Source: Clostridiales bacterium (GTDB lineage: Bacteria > Bacillota > Clostridia > Tissierellales > Sedimentibacteraceae). From it: a stretch of 5,452 bases of DNA. This document shows, piece after piece, positions 1-5,452 of this stretch. The notes below the pieces were generated by a model. The model searched no databases. It saw only the letters and a list, made by a program, of their open reading frames with translations, and was not told where the DNA came from. Position 1 is the stretch's first letter, and each line of letters starts with the position of its first letter. The stretch lies in contig DNNV01000285.1 of assembly GCA_003497505.1 (NCBI GenBank), positions 1-5,452 of the forward strand, written 5' to 3'. The translations under genes and the position numbers were made by a program.

Positions 1-352
1 AGTTGAAACAGCAAAGCAGGAAAAAGAAACAAGAATAAATGAAGCTCTTGCATATAAGAACAAAACCATTCCCGCTGCGGAAAGTGAAGCTGATAAGCTC
101 ATACGTGAAGCTGAATCTTTCAAGGAATCAAAAATAAACGAAGCGAGAGGAGAGGTTGCAAGATTTAACTCAATGTATACAGAATATGCGAAAAACAAGG
201 ATATAACTCGTACAAGAATGTATTTGGAGACTATTGAGGAAATACTTCCAGGGATTACGGTATATATTGATTCATCAGAGGGCGGAGTGCAGAAGCTTCT
301 TCCTATAAAAAGCTTTTCAAATCCAGAAACATCAAACGGAGGTGGAAACTAA
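1..352 (+). CDS. hflK: HflK, C-terminal part (SPFH/band 7 protein, FtsH protease modulator), 5' truncated by window edge
   Basis: The first complete codon starts at base 2, and 116 residues are visible before the TAA at 350-352. The gene runs off the left edge, so the transmembrane segment and most of the SPFH domain are outside the window. What remains is the typical HflK tail. First comes a charged, Ala/Glu/Lys-rich helical stretch (about residues 1-75) with the family signatures RINEALAYKN, IPAAESEADKLIREAE and INEARGEVARF. It is followed by TRTRMYLETIEEILPG and a short beta-like end (VYIDSSEGG...LLPIKSF). HflK is a membrane protein that assembles with HflC into a large cage-like complex around FtsH and limits its access to membrane substrates. 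The hflC gene directly downstream, overlapping by one base, confirms the assignment. The last residues (SNGGGN) are a low-complexity tail of no clear importance. The family call is firm; the N-terminal part cannot be judged. Confidence 0.93.
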   Translation, partial: VETAKQEKETRINEALAYKNKTIPAAESEADKLIREAESFKESKINEARGEVARFNSMYTEYAKNKDITRTRMYLETIEEILPGITVYIDSSEGGVQKLLPIKSFSNPETSNGGGN

Positions 353-1242
353 TGCAGGAAACAAAGAGAAAAGGAAATTCTGGTTCATTTATTAAAATAC
401 TGCTGTTGATTTTACTTGTGATAATATTTGCGAATACTGCATACATGGTCAGAGAAAATGAATATGCCTATGTAACGAGATTTTCGAAATTTCAGGCAAT
501 ACATGATAGTGCAGGGCTACATTTCAAACTGCCTGTGGTAGATAAAGTGGAAAAAATTCCTCAGTTCAGAATGATGTATGACGTGCCTCCTTCAGAGGTT
601 CTCACGGGAGACAAAAAAACCTTGGTGGTTGATAATTTTGCTGTTTGGCAAATAGATGATCCCTACAAATTTATGCGTACAGTAAGCAGAATTTCCGAAA
701 TGGAAAACCGCATAGACGCAGTTGTTTACAACGCAGTAAAAAATACGCTCGGTACAATGAATCAGACGGACATTATAAATTCAGACAACAGCTCAATCGA
801 CGATGTGAATACCGTAATAACAGAGCTTGTCAATGCGCAGCTGGGAAATTACGGAGTTTCCACAGTAGCCGTTGAAATTAAGCGTCTTGACCTTCCAAAG
901 GACAATGAAACAGCCGTGTACAGCAGGATGATATCAGAGAGAACACAAATGGCTGAAAGCTACAGAGCCGGCGGAAACCTGGAGGCAAGCAAGGTAGTGA
1001 ATGAAACCGACAAGGAAGTTGGAATACTTCTGTCAAAAGCAAAGGCCGACGCCGAAGAATTGAAGGGACAGGGCGAAAGCGAATACATGAAAATTATTGC
1101 CGAAGCCTATTCCACAGAAGACAGAGTTCAGTATTACGAATTTATCCGAAGTCTTGAAGCGTTAAAGTCCACCATGCGCGGAGACAAAACCATCATACTC
1201 CCTGCAGACAGCTTCATAGTAAGAGTATTGAACGGAAAATAA
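352..1242 (+). CDS. hflC: HflC, SPFH/band 7 membrane protein, FtsH protease modulator
   Basis: This 296-residue protein has a normal length for HflC. It has a basic N-terminus, one membrane anchor (about residues 12-32, KILLLILLVIIFANTAY), then the SPFH domain with ENEYAYVTRFSKF (35-47) and the family signature GLHFKLPVVDKVEKIP (55-70). DNFAVWQIDDP (94-104) and the helical signature RMISERTQMAESYRAGGNLEA (192-212) are also typical, followed by an Ala/Glu-rich coiled segment and the ending DKTIILPADSFIVRVL (278-293). The protein should act with HflK as a membrane-anchored complex that controls FtsH. The start ATG overlaps the hflK stop codon in a TAATG arrangement, and a GGAGG at 338-342 lies nine bases upstream. 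The two genes are therefore co-transcribed and probably translationally coupled, in keeping with a fixed subunit ratio. No ftsH is seen nearby. Other SPFH families (prohibitin, stomatin) are unlikely given the paired hflK. Confidence 0.95.
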   Translation: MQETKRKGNSGSFIKILLLILLVIIFANTAYMVRENEYAYVTRFSKFQAIHDSAGLHFKLPVVDKVEKIPQFRMMYDVPPSEVLTGDKKTLVVDNFAVWQIDDPYKFMRTVSRISEMENRIDAVVYNAVKNTLGTMNQTDIINSDNSSIDDVNTVITELVNAQLGNYGVSTVAVEIKRLDLPKDNETAVYSRMISERTQMAESYRAGGNLEASKVVNETDKEVGILLSKAKADAEELKGQGESEYMKIIAEAYSTEDRVQYYEFIRSLEALKSTMRGDKTIILPADSFIVRVLNGK

Positions 1243-1257
1243 TAACGGAGAATATGT

Positions 1258-1611
1258 ATGGAAAAGAATAAAAAAAAGGCAGTATACATTGCCGCGCTGA
1301 TTACAGGCCTTCTGCTTGGAATATTTGGGGTATTTCTGTCAATATTCACAGACGGCACGATGTATGAACGAATAATAACAATATTGATAGTACTGATAAT
1401 CTACGGAATAGCAGGCATTATACTAGGCATATGGAAGCCCGAAAAACCACTTCTTTCCATGCCGTGGCTGAATCTCCCAGGAGTGATAGTTCTTCTGTTC
1501 TACATGTACAGGGAATTCAACGCACTCTATATAATTTACATGCTTTTGATTCTTACAGTATCATACTTCGGACTAAAGACAGGAAAATCATTTAAGAGAA
1601 ATAAAAAATAA
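1258..1611 (+). CDS. Small four-helix membrane protein of unknown function, last gene of the hflKC operon
   Basis: I do not recognise this 117-residue protein. It begins with a basic MEKNKKK and contains four likely membrane helices: about 8-30, 35-58, 67-84 and 87-106. It ends with a basic tail (KTGKSFKRNKK), so both ends are probably cytoplasmic. The second helix has a small-residue pattern (YGIAGIILG) suited to helix packing. A PWLNLPG stretch leads into helix three, and MYREFN separates helices three and four. No catalytic motif is visible. The gene starts 15 bases after the hflC stop. A GGAG at 1247-1250 lies seven bases before the ATG at 1258, against only three bases before an out-of-frame ATG at 1254 that stops after five codons, so 1258 is the better start. 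Its place in the operon suggests, but does not prove, a role in membrane quality control with HflK/HflC. Confidence 0.8.
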   Translation: MEKNKKKAVYIAALITGLLLGIFGVFLSIFTDGTMYERIITILIVLIIYGIAGIILGIWKPEKPLLSMPWLNLPGVIVLLFYMYREFNALYIIYMLLILTVSYFGLKTGKSFKRNKK

Positions 1612-1622
1612 TATTTCATTAC

Positions 1623-1661
1623 ATAGAGGTGTGAAGGCATTTATTGCTTTCACACCTCTAT
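1623..1661. terminator. Convergent, probably bidirectional hairpin between the hfl operon and the antiporter gene
   Basis: The arms 1623-1638 and 1646-1661 form a 16-bp stem (13 uninterrupted Watson-Crick pairs, one G-T pair, then two G-C pairs) around a 7-base loop. The hairpin starts 12 bases after the stop of the small membrane protein gene and ends 20 bases before the stop of the antiporter gene on the opposite strand. T-rich runs exist on both sides (1678-1683 for the + strand; the A-run 1603-1608 reads as T on the - strand), but each is about 15 bases from the stem rather than directly adjacent. The position and strength of the stem fit a shared terminator. The displaced T-tracts leave room for a role as a 3'-end RNA stabiliser instead. 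Confidence 0.6.
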
Positions 1662-1681
1662 ATTACACTTGTGTAGCTTTT

Positions 1682-2893
1682 TTACTGTTCCGGTATCTCC
1701 TCTTTGGAAAGCAGAGTTCTATAGCTCATATCCATACCAAAGGCGCCCAGCGGAGCTGTTATGATGATGGCGAGTACGGCTACCGACAGGACAATTTTAC
1801 CGCATGGCAATCCCAGGGAAAGCGGAACGGAACCGATGGCAGCCTGCACCGTTGCTTTGGGCAGATAGGCGATCATGCAGAAAATGCGTTCTTTCATATT
1901 CATTGATGTACCCACAAGGCAGAGGAAGACACCGATTGAACGAAATATGAGGGCAAGAAAAATCATTCCCACGGCGGCAAGCCCGGCACCAACGGTATAT
2001 CTGATGTCGACTGCGGCACCTACCAGCACAAATAAAATTACCTCTGCTGCAAGCCATAGCTTGCCAACTTTTTCGGACAGCCTCTTTGACACAAATGCCG
2101 TGCTTTTCATTTGCAGCACGCATGCCATGCTCATAACGGCAAGCAACCCAGAAATTGATACTAAACCCTTTATCCAGATTTCAACTGCCATAAGCATGAA
2201 AGAAACCCCAAGAACAATAATAACCTTCATGCTGTTGCGCACATATCTCCTATGAGTGTAGGCAGTCTCGAAAAACAGGCTGAGTAACCATCCGGCGACA
2301 GCACCAAGCACAATTCCGAGAATAATGGAAATAGGAATGTTCACAAAATCCATTATCCTTGCAGCACCTCCCTGCGCCATGCTGACAAATGTTGAAAACA
2401 ATACGATGACAAAAATATCATCACAGGATGCTCCTGCCATAATAAGCTGCGGAATACTTTTGTCGGTACCATATTTTATTTCCATTAAATGTACCATCCG
2501 AGGCACAACAACAGCCGGAGACACCGCACCCAGCACGGCCCCCATAACAGCCGCTTCAATCCTTGTAACACCAAGTATATAAGGTGCAAACAGAAAGAAA
2601 GCTAAAATCTCAAAACTTGCCGGTATGAATGACATCATGACCGCCGGACGCCCTACCTTTTTTAAATCCAAAATATCAAGCGAAAGACCGGCCCGCAGCA
2701 GTATAATAATTAGTGCCATCTGCCGTAAATCAGCGGAGATGGAAAGAATAGACCCGTCAAGAAAATTCAGTACATGCGGTCCCAATAATATGCCGGTTGC
2801 CAGCATGCCGATAATGCGCGGCAGCTTGAGCCGTTGACAAATAGCTGCCATTGAAAGTCCTACGAGAAAAATAAAAGCAAGCGATGTTAACAT
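1682..2893 (-). CDS. Monovalent cation/proton antiporter-like membrane protein (CPA superfamily), under a fluoride riboswitch
   Basis: This 403-residue, very hydrophobic protein has about a dozen membrane helices and matches the Na+/H+ exchanger fold. Visible landmarks are RLKLPRIIGMLATGILLGP (21-39), the LRAGLSLDILDLKK segment (66-79), and SPAVVVPRMV (125-134) in the expected unwound helix. The paired acidic residues D158-D159 in GASCDD sit in the ion-binding helix, and a conserved-type arginine R318 (LIFRSIGV) lies in a late helix. LPKATVQAAIGSVPL (344-358) is typical of bacterial exchangers of this type. Two adjacent aspartates, rather than Asn-Asp, are usually linked to electrogenic exchange; applying that here is inference. 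There is no cytoplasmic TrkA/RCK domain. The ATG at 2893 follows AAGGAGG (2904-2898) by four bases. The leader carries its own promoter, a fluoride aptamer and a terminator, so the gene should be induced by fluoride. The substrate is not known: it may move Na+ or K+ against H+ during fluoride stress, or handle fluoride itself. Confidence 0.9.
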   Translation of the reverse strand: MLTSLAFIFLVGLSMAAICQRLKLPRIIGMLATGILLGPHVLNFLDGSILSISADLRQMALIIILLRAGLSLDILDLKKVGRPAVMMSFIPASFEILAFFLFAPYILGVTRIEAAVMGAVLGAVSPAVVVPRMVHLMEIKYGTDKSIPQLIMAGASCDDIFVIVLFSTFVSMAQGGAARIMDFVNIPISIILGIVLGAVAGWLLSLFFETAYTHRRYVRNSMKVIIVLGVSFMLMAVEIWIKGLVSISGLLAVMSMACVLQMKSTAFVSKRLSEKVGKLWLAAEVILFVLVGAAVDIRYTVGAGLAAVGMIFLALIFRSIGVFLCLVGTSMNMKERIFCMIAYLPKATVQAAIGSVPLSLGLPCGKIVLSVAVLAIIITAPLGAFGMDMSYRTLLSKEEIPEQ

Positions 2894-2909
2894 ATATCCT
2901 CCTTAACAC

Positions 2910-2959
2910 AAAAAGCCGATGCTTTCTGCGACAATAAAAATCACAGAAGTCATCAGCTT
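2910..2959 (-). terminator. Intrinsic terminator forming the expression platform of the fluoride riboswitch
   Basis: Read on the - strand, arms 2959-2944 and 2928-2913 pair over 16 positions with two adjacent mismatches and one G-U pair, around a 15-base loop. The 3' arm runs into a U-stretch (2914-2910, ending GGCUUUUUG). The 5' arm contains the 3' strand of aptamer helix P3 (2959-2956), the conserved UGAUG and the pseudoknot strand (2950-2946), so terminator and aptamer cannot form at the same time. The U-tract ends five bases before the antiporter's AAGGAGG, which stays outside the hairpin. Control is therefore most likely at transcription termination, not at ribosome binding. It is also the first terminator downstream of the response regulator gene. 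Confidence 0.88.
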
Positions 2960-3000
2960 CAATAAGCGGTTTAGGTTACCCAGGGAAGTACTTCATTCCC
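2944..3000 (-). promoter_or_regulatory. Fluoride riboswitch aptamer (crcB motif)
   Basis: On the - strand RNA, helix P1 is GGGA(A) at 3000-2996 pairing with (U)UCCC at 2987-2983. The P1 loop carries the conserved AUG (2996-2994). Loop bases GAAGU (2994-2990) form a 5-bp pseudoknot with ACUUC (2950-2946). P3 is GCUU (2967-2964) with AAGC (2959-2956) around AUUG. It is followed directly by the hallmark UGAUG (2955-2951) and, after the pseudoknot strand, the U at 2945. Compared from memory with the Thermotoga petrophila fluoride aptamer, the equivalents of A6, U7, G8, U38, A40, U41, G42 and U48 are all kept. These form or brace the Mg2+/fluoride pocket. The AAAC joining P1 to P3 is also kept (2972-2969). 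Between P1 and this AAAC is a short GG-GUAA-CC insert where some members carry an optional hairpin. With the overlapping terminator, ligand binding should turn the antiporter gene on. Confidence 0.93.
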
Positions 3001-3006
3001 GCAGGT

Positions 3007-3035
3007 ATTATATCAATAACATCAGCATCTGTCAA
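3007..3035 (-). promoter_or_regulatory. Perfect-consensus sigma-A promoter for the riboswitch-antiporter transcript
   Basis: The - strand carries TTGACA (3035-3030) and TATAAT (3012-3007) separated by exactly 17 bases, which is the full vegetative promoter consensus. The -35 element lies inside the last codons of the response regulator gene, and its stop codon falls within the spacer. Transcription should begin near 3002-2999, so the RNA would begin at or within a few bases of P1 of the fluoride aptamer. Such a strong promoter fits a gene whose output is set by downstream termination. The antiporter thus has its own transcript independent of the two-component operon. Confidence 0.9.
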
Positions 3036-3768
3036 TACAGGCTTTTTTATATGCCGTAGGCGTCATTCCCGTATACTCTTTAAATACCTTGCAAAAATAG
3101 TGCTGGCTTTTGTATCCGACTTTTTCTGATACTTCCAGGCTCGTAAGCGATGAATAAGAAAGAATGAGAGAAATCGCCGACTCTATCCTGACCTTTGTAA
3201 GAAATTCCGAAAAACTCATGCCTGCTTTCTTCTTGATGCTTCTTGTAAGATAGGACTCACTTATATGAAGCTCGGAAGACATGCTTTTAAGAGACAGATC
3301 ACTGTTACTGTAGTTTTTATAAATGTAATTTATCGCTTCCTCAGCCGTCCCCAATCCTTCTGCATCCGATATCCCGGCAAAAGACATCTTGTCCTTTAAA
3401 TACTCATTATACGCACTTTCCATGACGGTAAACAGGTTGTTTTTATCGATGGGTTTGAGCAGATAATCATGCGCCTTAAGCTGAATTGCTTTTTGTGCAT
3501 AATGAAACTCATCATAACCCGAGATTATAATATATTTTGTAAGGGGCGATACTGCCGACATTTCTCTTATTACATCCAAACCGTTCAGCCCAGGCATATT
3601 AATATCCATCAGTACTATTGCCGGTTTTATCTCGGTTATAATCCTGCACGCCTCAAACCCGTTTGTCGCCAGAGCGGATACTTCAAATTTTGAGCCTGCT
3701 GCTTCAATCAAACTTTTCATGCCGTTTCTTATTGTCAGCTCATCATCGCATATAATAACTTTACACAT
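3022..3768 (-). CDS. Response regulator, receiver domain plus AraC-type HTH (YesN family)
   Basis: The 248-residue product has a receiver domain (about 1-120) with the acidic pair D8-D9, the phosphoacceptor D55 in VLMDINMPG, S83 in IISGYDEF and K105 in LLKPID. A short linker leads to a C-terminal AraC-type DNA-binding domain (about 143-245). There INYIYKNYSNSDLSLKSMSSELHISESYL forms the first HTH and VSEKVGYKSQHYFCKVFKEYTGMTPTAYK the second, which is the standard AraC signature. It is shorter than many YesN regulators, which often have a longer middle region. The start ATG lies within the end of the kinase gene (8-base overlap), and TGGAGG (3780-3775) stands six bases upstream, so the two are coupled as a kinase/regulator pair. 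The protein should bind DNA as a transcription activator when phosphorylated. Its target is not shown here: unlike many YesM/YesN loci, no ABC sugar transporter is adjacent on the visible side. Confidence 0.94.
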   Translation of the reverse strand: MCKVIICDDELTIRNGMKSLIEAAGSKFEVSALATNGFEACRIITEIKPAIVLMDINMPGLNGLDVIREMSAVSPLTKYIIISGYDEFHYAQKAIQLKAHDYLLKPIDKNNLFTVMESAYNEYLKDKMSFAGISDAEGLGTAEEAINYIYKNYSNSDLSLKSMSSELHISESYLTRSIKKKAGMSFSEFLTKVRIESAISLILSYSSLTSLEVSEKVGYKSQHYFCKVFKEYTGMTPTAYKKACIDRC

Positions 3769-5452
3769 CTGTATCCTCCATCATCTTAGGCAGCCTCACG
3801 GTTACGGTTGTGCCTGTATTTTCTTCACTGTCTATGTCAAGTCCGTAATTTTCTCCGTAATTCAGAAAAATTCTGCGGCTCACGTTGTACAGACCGTAAT
3901 TGTTCCCTGTATAATGCTTATCCAGATTGTTTTTTATCTGGTTCAGCTTTTCTTCATTCATTCCCACGCCGTCATCCTTCACGACGATTTTCAGAATGTT
4001 GTCCTCTTCAAAAACAGATATTCGTATGGCCCCACTGCCCAACTTCGGCTTGATTCCATGGTAGATTGCATTTTCAACCAAAGGCTGAATCAGAATTTTA
4101 GGCAGGCTGCACTTACATAATTCTGTATCACAGTCTATATTGTATTCTAAAATATCTCTATATCTGAACTGCTGTATAACAAGATAGTTTCTAACATGTT
4201 CCAGCTCCTTTTCCAAAGTGATGAATTCTTTTCCCTTGCTTAGGGATATTCTGAAAAATGAGGATAAGGACACAATGAGATCAGACAGTTCATGTGCGCC
4301 ATGCTCCAGTGCCTTCCACTGAAGCGTATCCAACGTATTGTAAAGGAAATGGGGATTAATCTGCGACTGCAGGACCTGAAGCTCTCTCTGCCTCTCCTCC
4401 TTTTGCTGCTGATACACCTTGTGCATTAATTTTTTTATATCTGCAACCATGACGTTGAAATCTTCTGCAAGATCTGACAATTCATCATTTCCGTTTAAAC
4501 TTATGCTTGTTTCCAGATTCCCTTGACGCACGTCCTGCATTGCACCGCTGAGGATGCGTATTCTCTTCGTAGCCAGATTGCTTACAAGAAAGCTCACGCT
4601 TATGGCAACAAACAACAGCACAATTCCAATGCCCACGAGAGATCTCGCAAGCAGCTCCGCATCCATAAACAGCTCTGATCTGTGCACGGCAGTACACAAA
4701 AACCAACCGTAGCTGTTGGGTATGGGTGCATAAAACACCACATAATCCGTATTTTCCTCCACCACATCCTTGTATGAAACTTTGGAATCCGAATTGTCGG
4801 GTATGTGCTCAATTATATTTCTAACAAGAGAATCCGACAAACTTTCATCAACATTGGTATATATCGAACCTGTACTGTCAGCTATCAGTGACTTTCCTTT
4901 ATAAAATGATAAATTATCCGTCAGCTCGGTCAGTTTCCTGAGTGATATGGCTGCAGCAACGAATCCGACCTTCTCAGCAGTTTTGCCGAATATAGGATAG
5001 CAGGCGACTGTAATGAGGCTTTGGTCTGTCTTTGAAATCACAGGCTTGCTTATTACATATTCAGCTTCAGAAAAAAGCATTTCCCTGAAATAATCCCTGT
5101 CGGACACATCTATAGTTTGATTTTCCGTTATATATTCAATTCCATCAAGGCGATTGATGGCAAATGTGCCGTAATCATTGCCATAATATGAGTCCATGTC
5201 ATTGCTCAGCTGATTTACATACGATTTGAGAGCACTGTCTTCCATTGAAACAACCGTAGGCGTCCGGCTTATGGTGTGCAGTTCACGTATTCTCTGAGCC
5301 AGCCAGGCTCCCGCTTCATTTGCCTTCGATTCTATGAGCTGTGTGCTCAGGTTTTCCGTAAGCCTGTGGTTGTAATCATTTATTCTCATGCTTATTATAA
5401 TGGCTGCCGCGCAAAAAGACGCAGTTAAAAACAACGATAATATGGCTGTCAG
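3761..5452 (-). CDS. Sensor histidine kinase with Cache-type extracellular domain (YesM family), N-terminus cut by window edge
   Basis: The reading frame is open to the window edge, giving 563 visible residues, so only the extreme N-terminus is missing. Numbering from the first visible residue, a membrane helix covers about 1-23. It is followed by a large extracellular region (about 30-262) with DRDYF (118-122), a motif common in double-Cache sensors. A second membrane helix lies at about 268-293, then a HAMP domain (to about 345) and a coiled linker. The His_kinase domain has the phosphoacceptor H368 in QINPHFLYNTLDTLQ. The ATPase domain has an N box (PLVENAIYHG, N461), a DDGVGM box (493-498) and a YGLYNVSRR box (519-527). 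The kinase should sense an external small ligand and phosphorylate the regulator encoded directly downstream, with which it overlaps by 8 bases. The ligand cannot be told from sequence. A TTG at 5434 could be read as a start, but it lies inside the first membrane helix and is unlikely to be used. Confidence 0.94.
   Translation of the reverse strand: MTAILSLFLTASFCAAAIIISMRINDYNHRLTENLSTQLIESKANEAGAWLAQRIRELHTISRTPTVVSMEDSALKSYVNQLSNDMDSYYGNDYGTFAINRLDGIEYITENQTIDVSDRDYFREMLFSEAEYVISKPVISKTDQSLITVACYPIFGKTAEKVGFVAAAISLRKLTELTDNLSFYKGKSLIADSTGSIYTNVDESLSDSLVRNIIEHIPDNSDSKVSYKDVVEENTDYVVFYAPIPNSYGWFLCTAVHRSELFMDAELLARSLVGIGIVLLFVAISVSFLVSNLATKRIRILSGAMQDVRQGNLETSISLNGNDELSDLAEDFNVMVADIKKLMHKVYQQQKEERQRELQVLQSQINPHFLYNTLDTLQWKALEHGAHELSDLIVSLSSFFRISLSKGKEFITLEKELEHVRNYLVIQQFRYRDILEYNIDCDTELCKCSLPKILIQPLVENAIYHGIKPKLGSGAIRISVFEEDNILKIVVKDDGVGMNEEKLNQIKNNLDKHYTGNNYGLYNVSRRIFLNYGENYGLDIDSEENTGTTVTVRLPKMMEDTDV

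Noticed and set aside
1254..1271. ATG at 1254 as an alternative start or a tiny leader ORF before the 117-residue gene
   Set aside because: It is out of frame, only three bases from GGAG, and stops after five codons. The ATG at 1258 has correct spacing.
1270..1278. A8G run as a possible slippery site for programmed frameshifting
   Set aside because: It encodes the expected Lys-Lys-Lys at a membrane protein N-terminus. I saw no stimulatory structure or meaningful alternate-frame product.
1797..2837. Several open frames of 70-126 codons on both strands across the antiporter gene
   Set aside because: They overlap a clear 403-residue membrane protein, lack ribosome binding sites and have no recognisable protein features. 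They are shadows of the real gene.
2911..3000. Leader considered as a Na+, c-di-AMP or SAM riboswitch because of the antiporter context and the GGGUAACC and CCGCUU segments
   Set aside because: The P1-loop to 3'-strand pseudoknot and the UGAUG-pseudoknot-U order match the fluoride aptamer residue by residue. The hallmark segments of the c-di-AMP and SAM classes are absent; I could not test the Na+ class from memory in equal detail.
3469..4120. Plus-strand open frames opposite the regulator and kinase genes
   Set aside because: They are antisense to strongly supported two-component genes, and their translations are rich in Cys/His with no family resemblance.
5432..5434. TTG as the start codon of the histidine kinase
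   Set aside because: The frame stays open upstream to the window edge, and the TTG lies inside the first membrane helix. The true start is probably outside the window, so the gene is given as partial.

Overview
The window looks like chromosomal DNA from a low-to-moderate GC Firmicute, most likely a member of the Clostridia. This rests on strong AGGAGG-type ribosome binding sites, a perfect sigma-A promoter, a YesM/YesN-type two-component pair and AT-rich codon use. No mobile elements, tRNA, rRNA or CRISPR repeats are visible. Two gene groups converge near position 1640.

The left group (+ strand, 1-1611) is an operon. It holds the 3' end of hflK, a complete hflC that overlaps hflK by one base, and a 117-residue four-helix membrane protein of unknown function. 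HflK and HflC are membrane SPFH proteins that form a complex around the FtsH protease. A strong, nearly symmetric hairpin at 1623-1661 separates this operon from the convergent gene and probably serves both strands.

The right group (- strand, read from 5452 down to 1682) starts with a sensor histidine kinase cut by the window edge (Cache sensor, HAMP, His_kinase/HATPase). It overlaps by 8 bases an AraC-type response regulator (receiver plus C-terminal HTH). Next come a 128-base intergenic region and a 403-residue monovalent cation/proton antiporter-like protein.

The most notable element is that 128-base leader. A perfect TTGACA-N17-TATAAT promoter lies across the last codons of the regulator gene. 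Immediately after it is an RNA that I recognise as a fluoride riboswitch (crcB motif). P1, the 5-bp pseudoknot, P3, and the AUG and UGAUG...U ligand-pocket residues are all present. Its 3' strand is shared with the 5' arm of a long terminator hairpin that ends just before the antiporter's Shine-Dalgarno sequence. This is the layout of a transcriptional ON switch: fluoride should stabilise the aptamer, block the terminator and allow antiporter expression. The antiporter is therefore a candidate fluoride-stress transporter, and its annotation as a simple Na+/H+ exchanger should be treated with care. The two-component pair upstream may have an unrelated role, but its readthrough transcripts would pass through the same switch.
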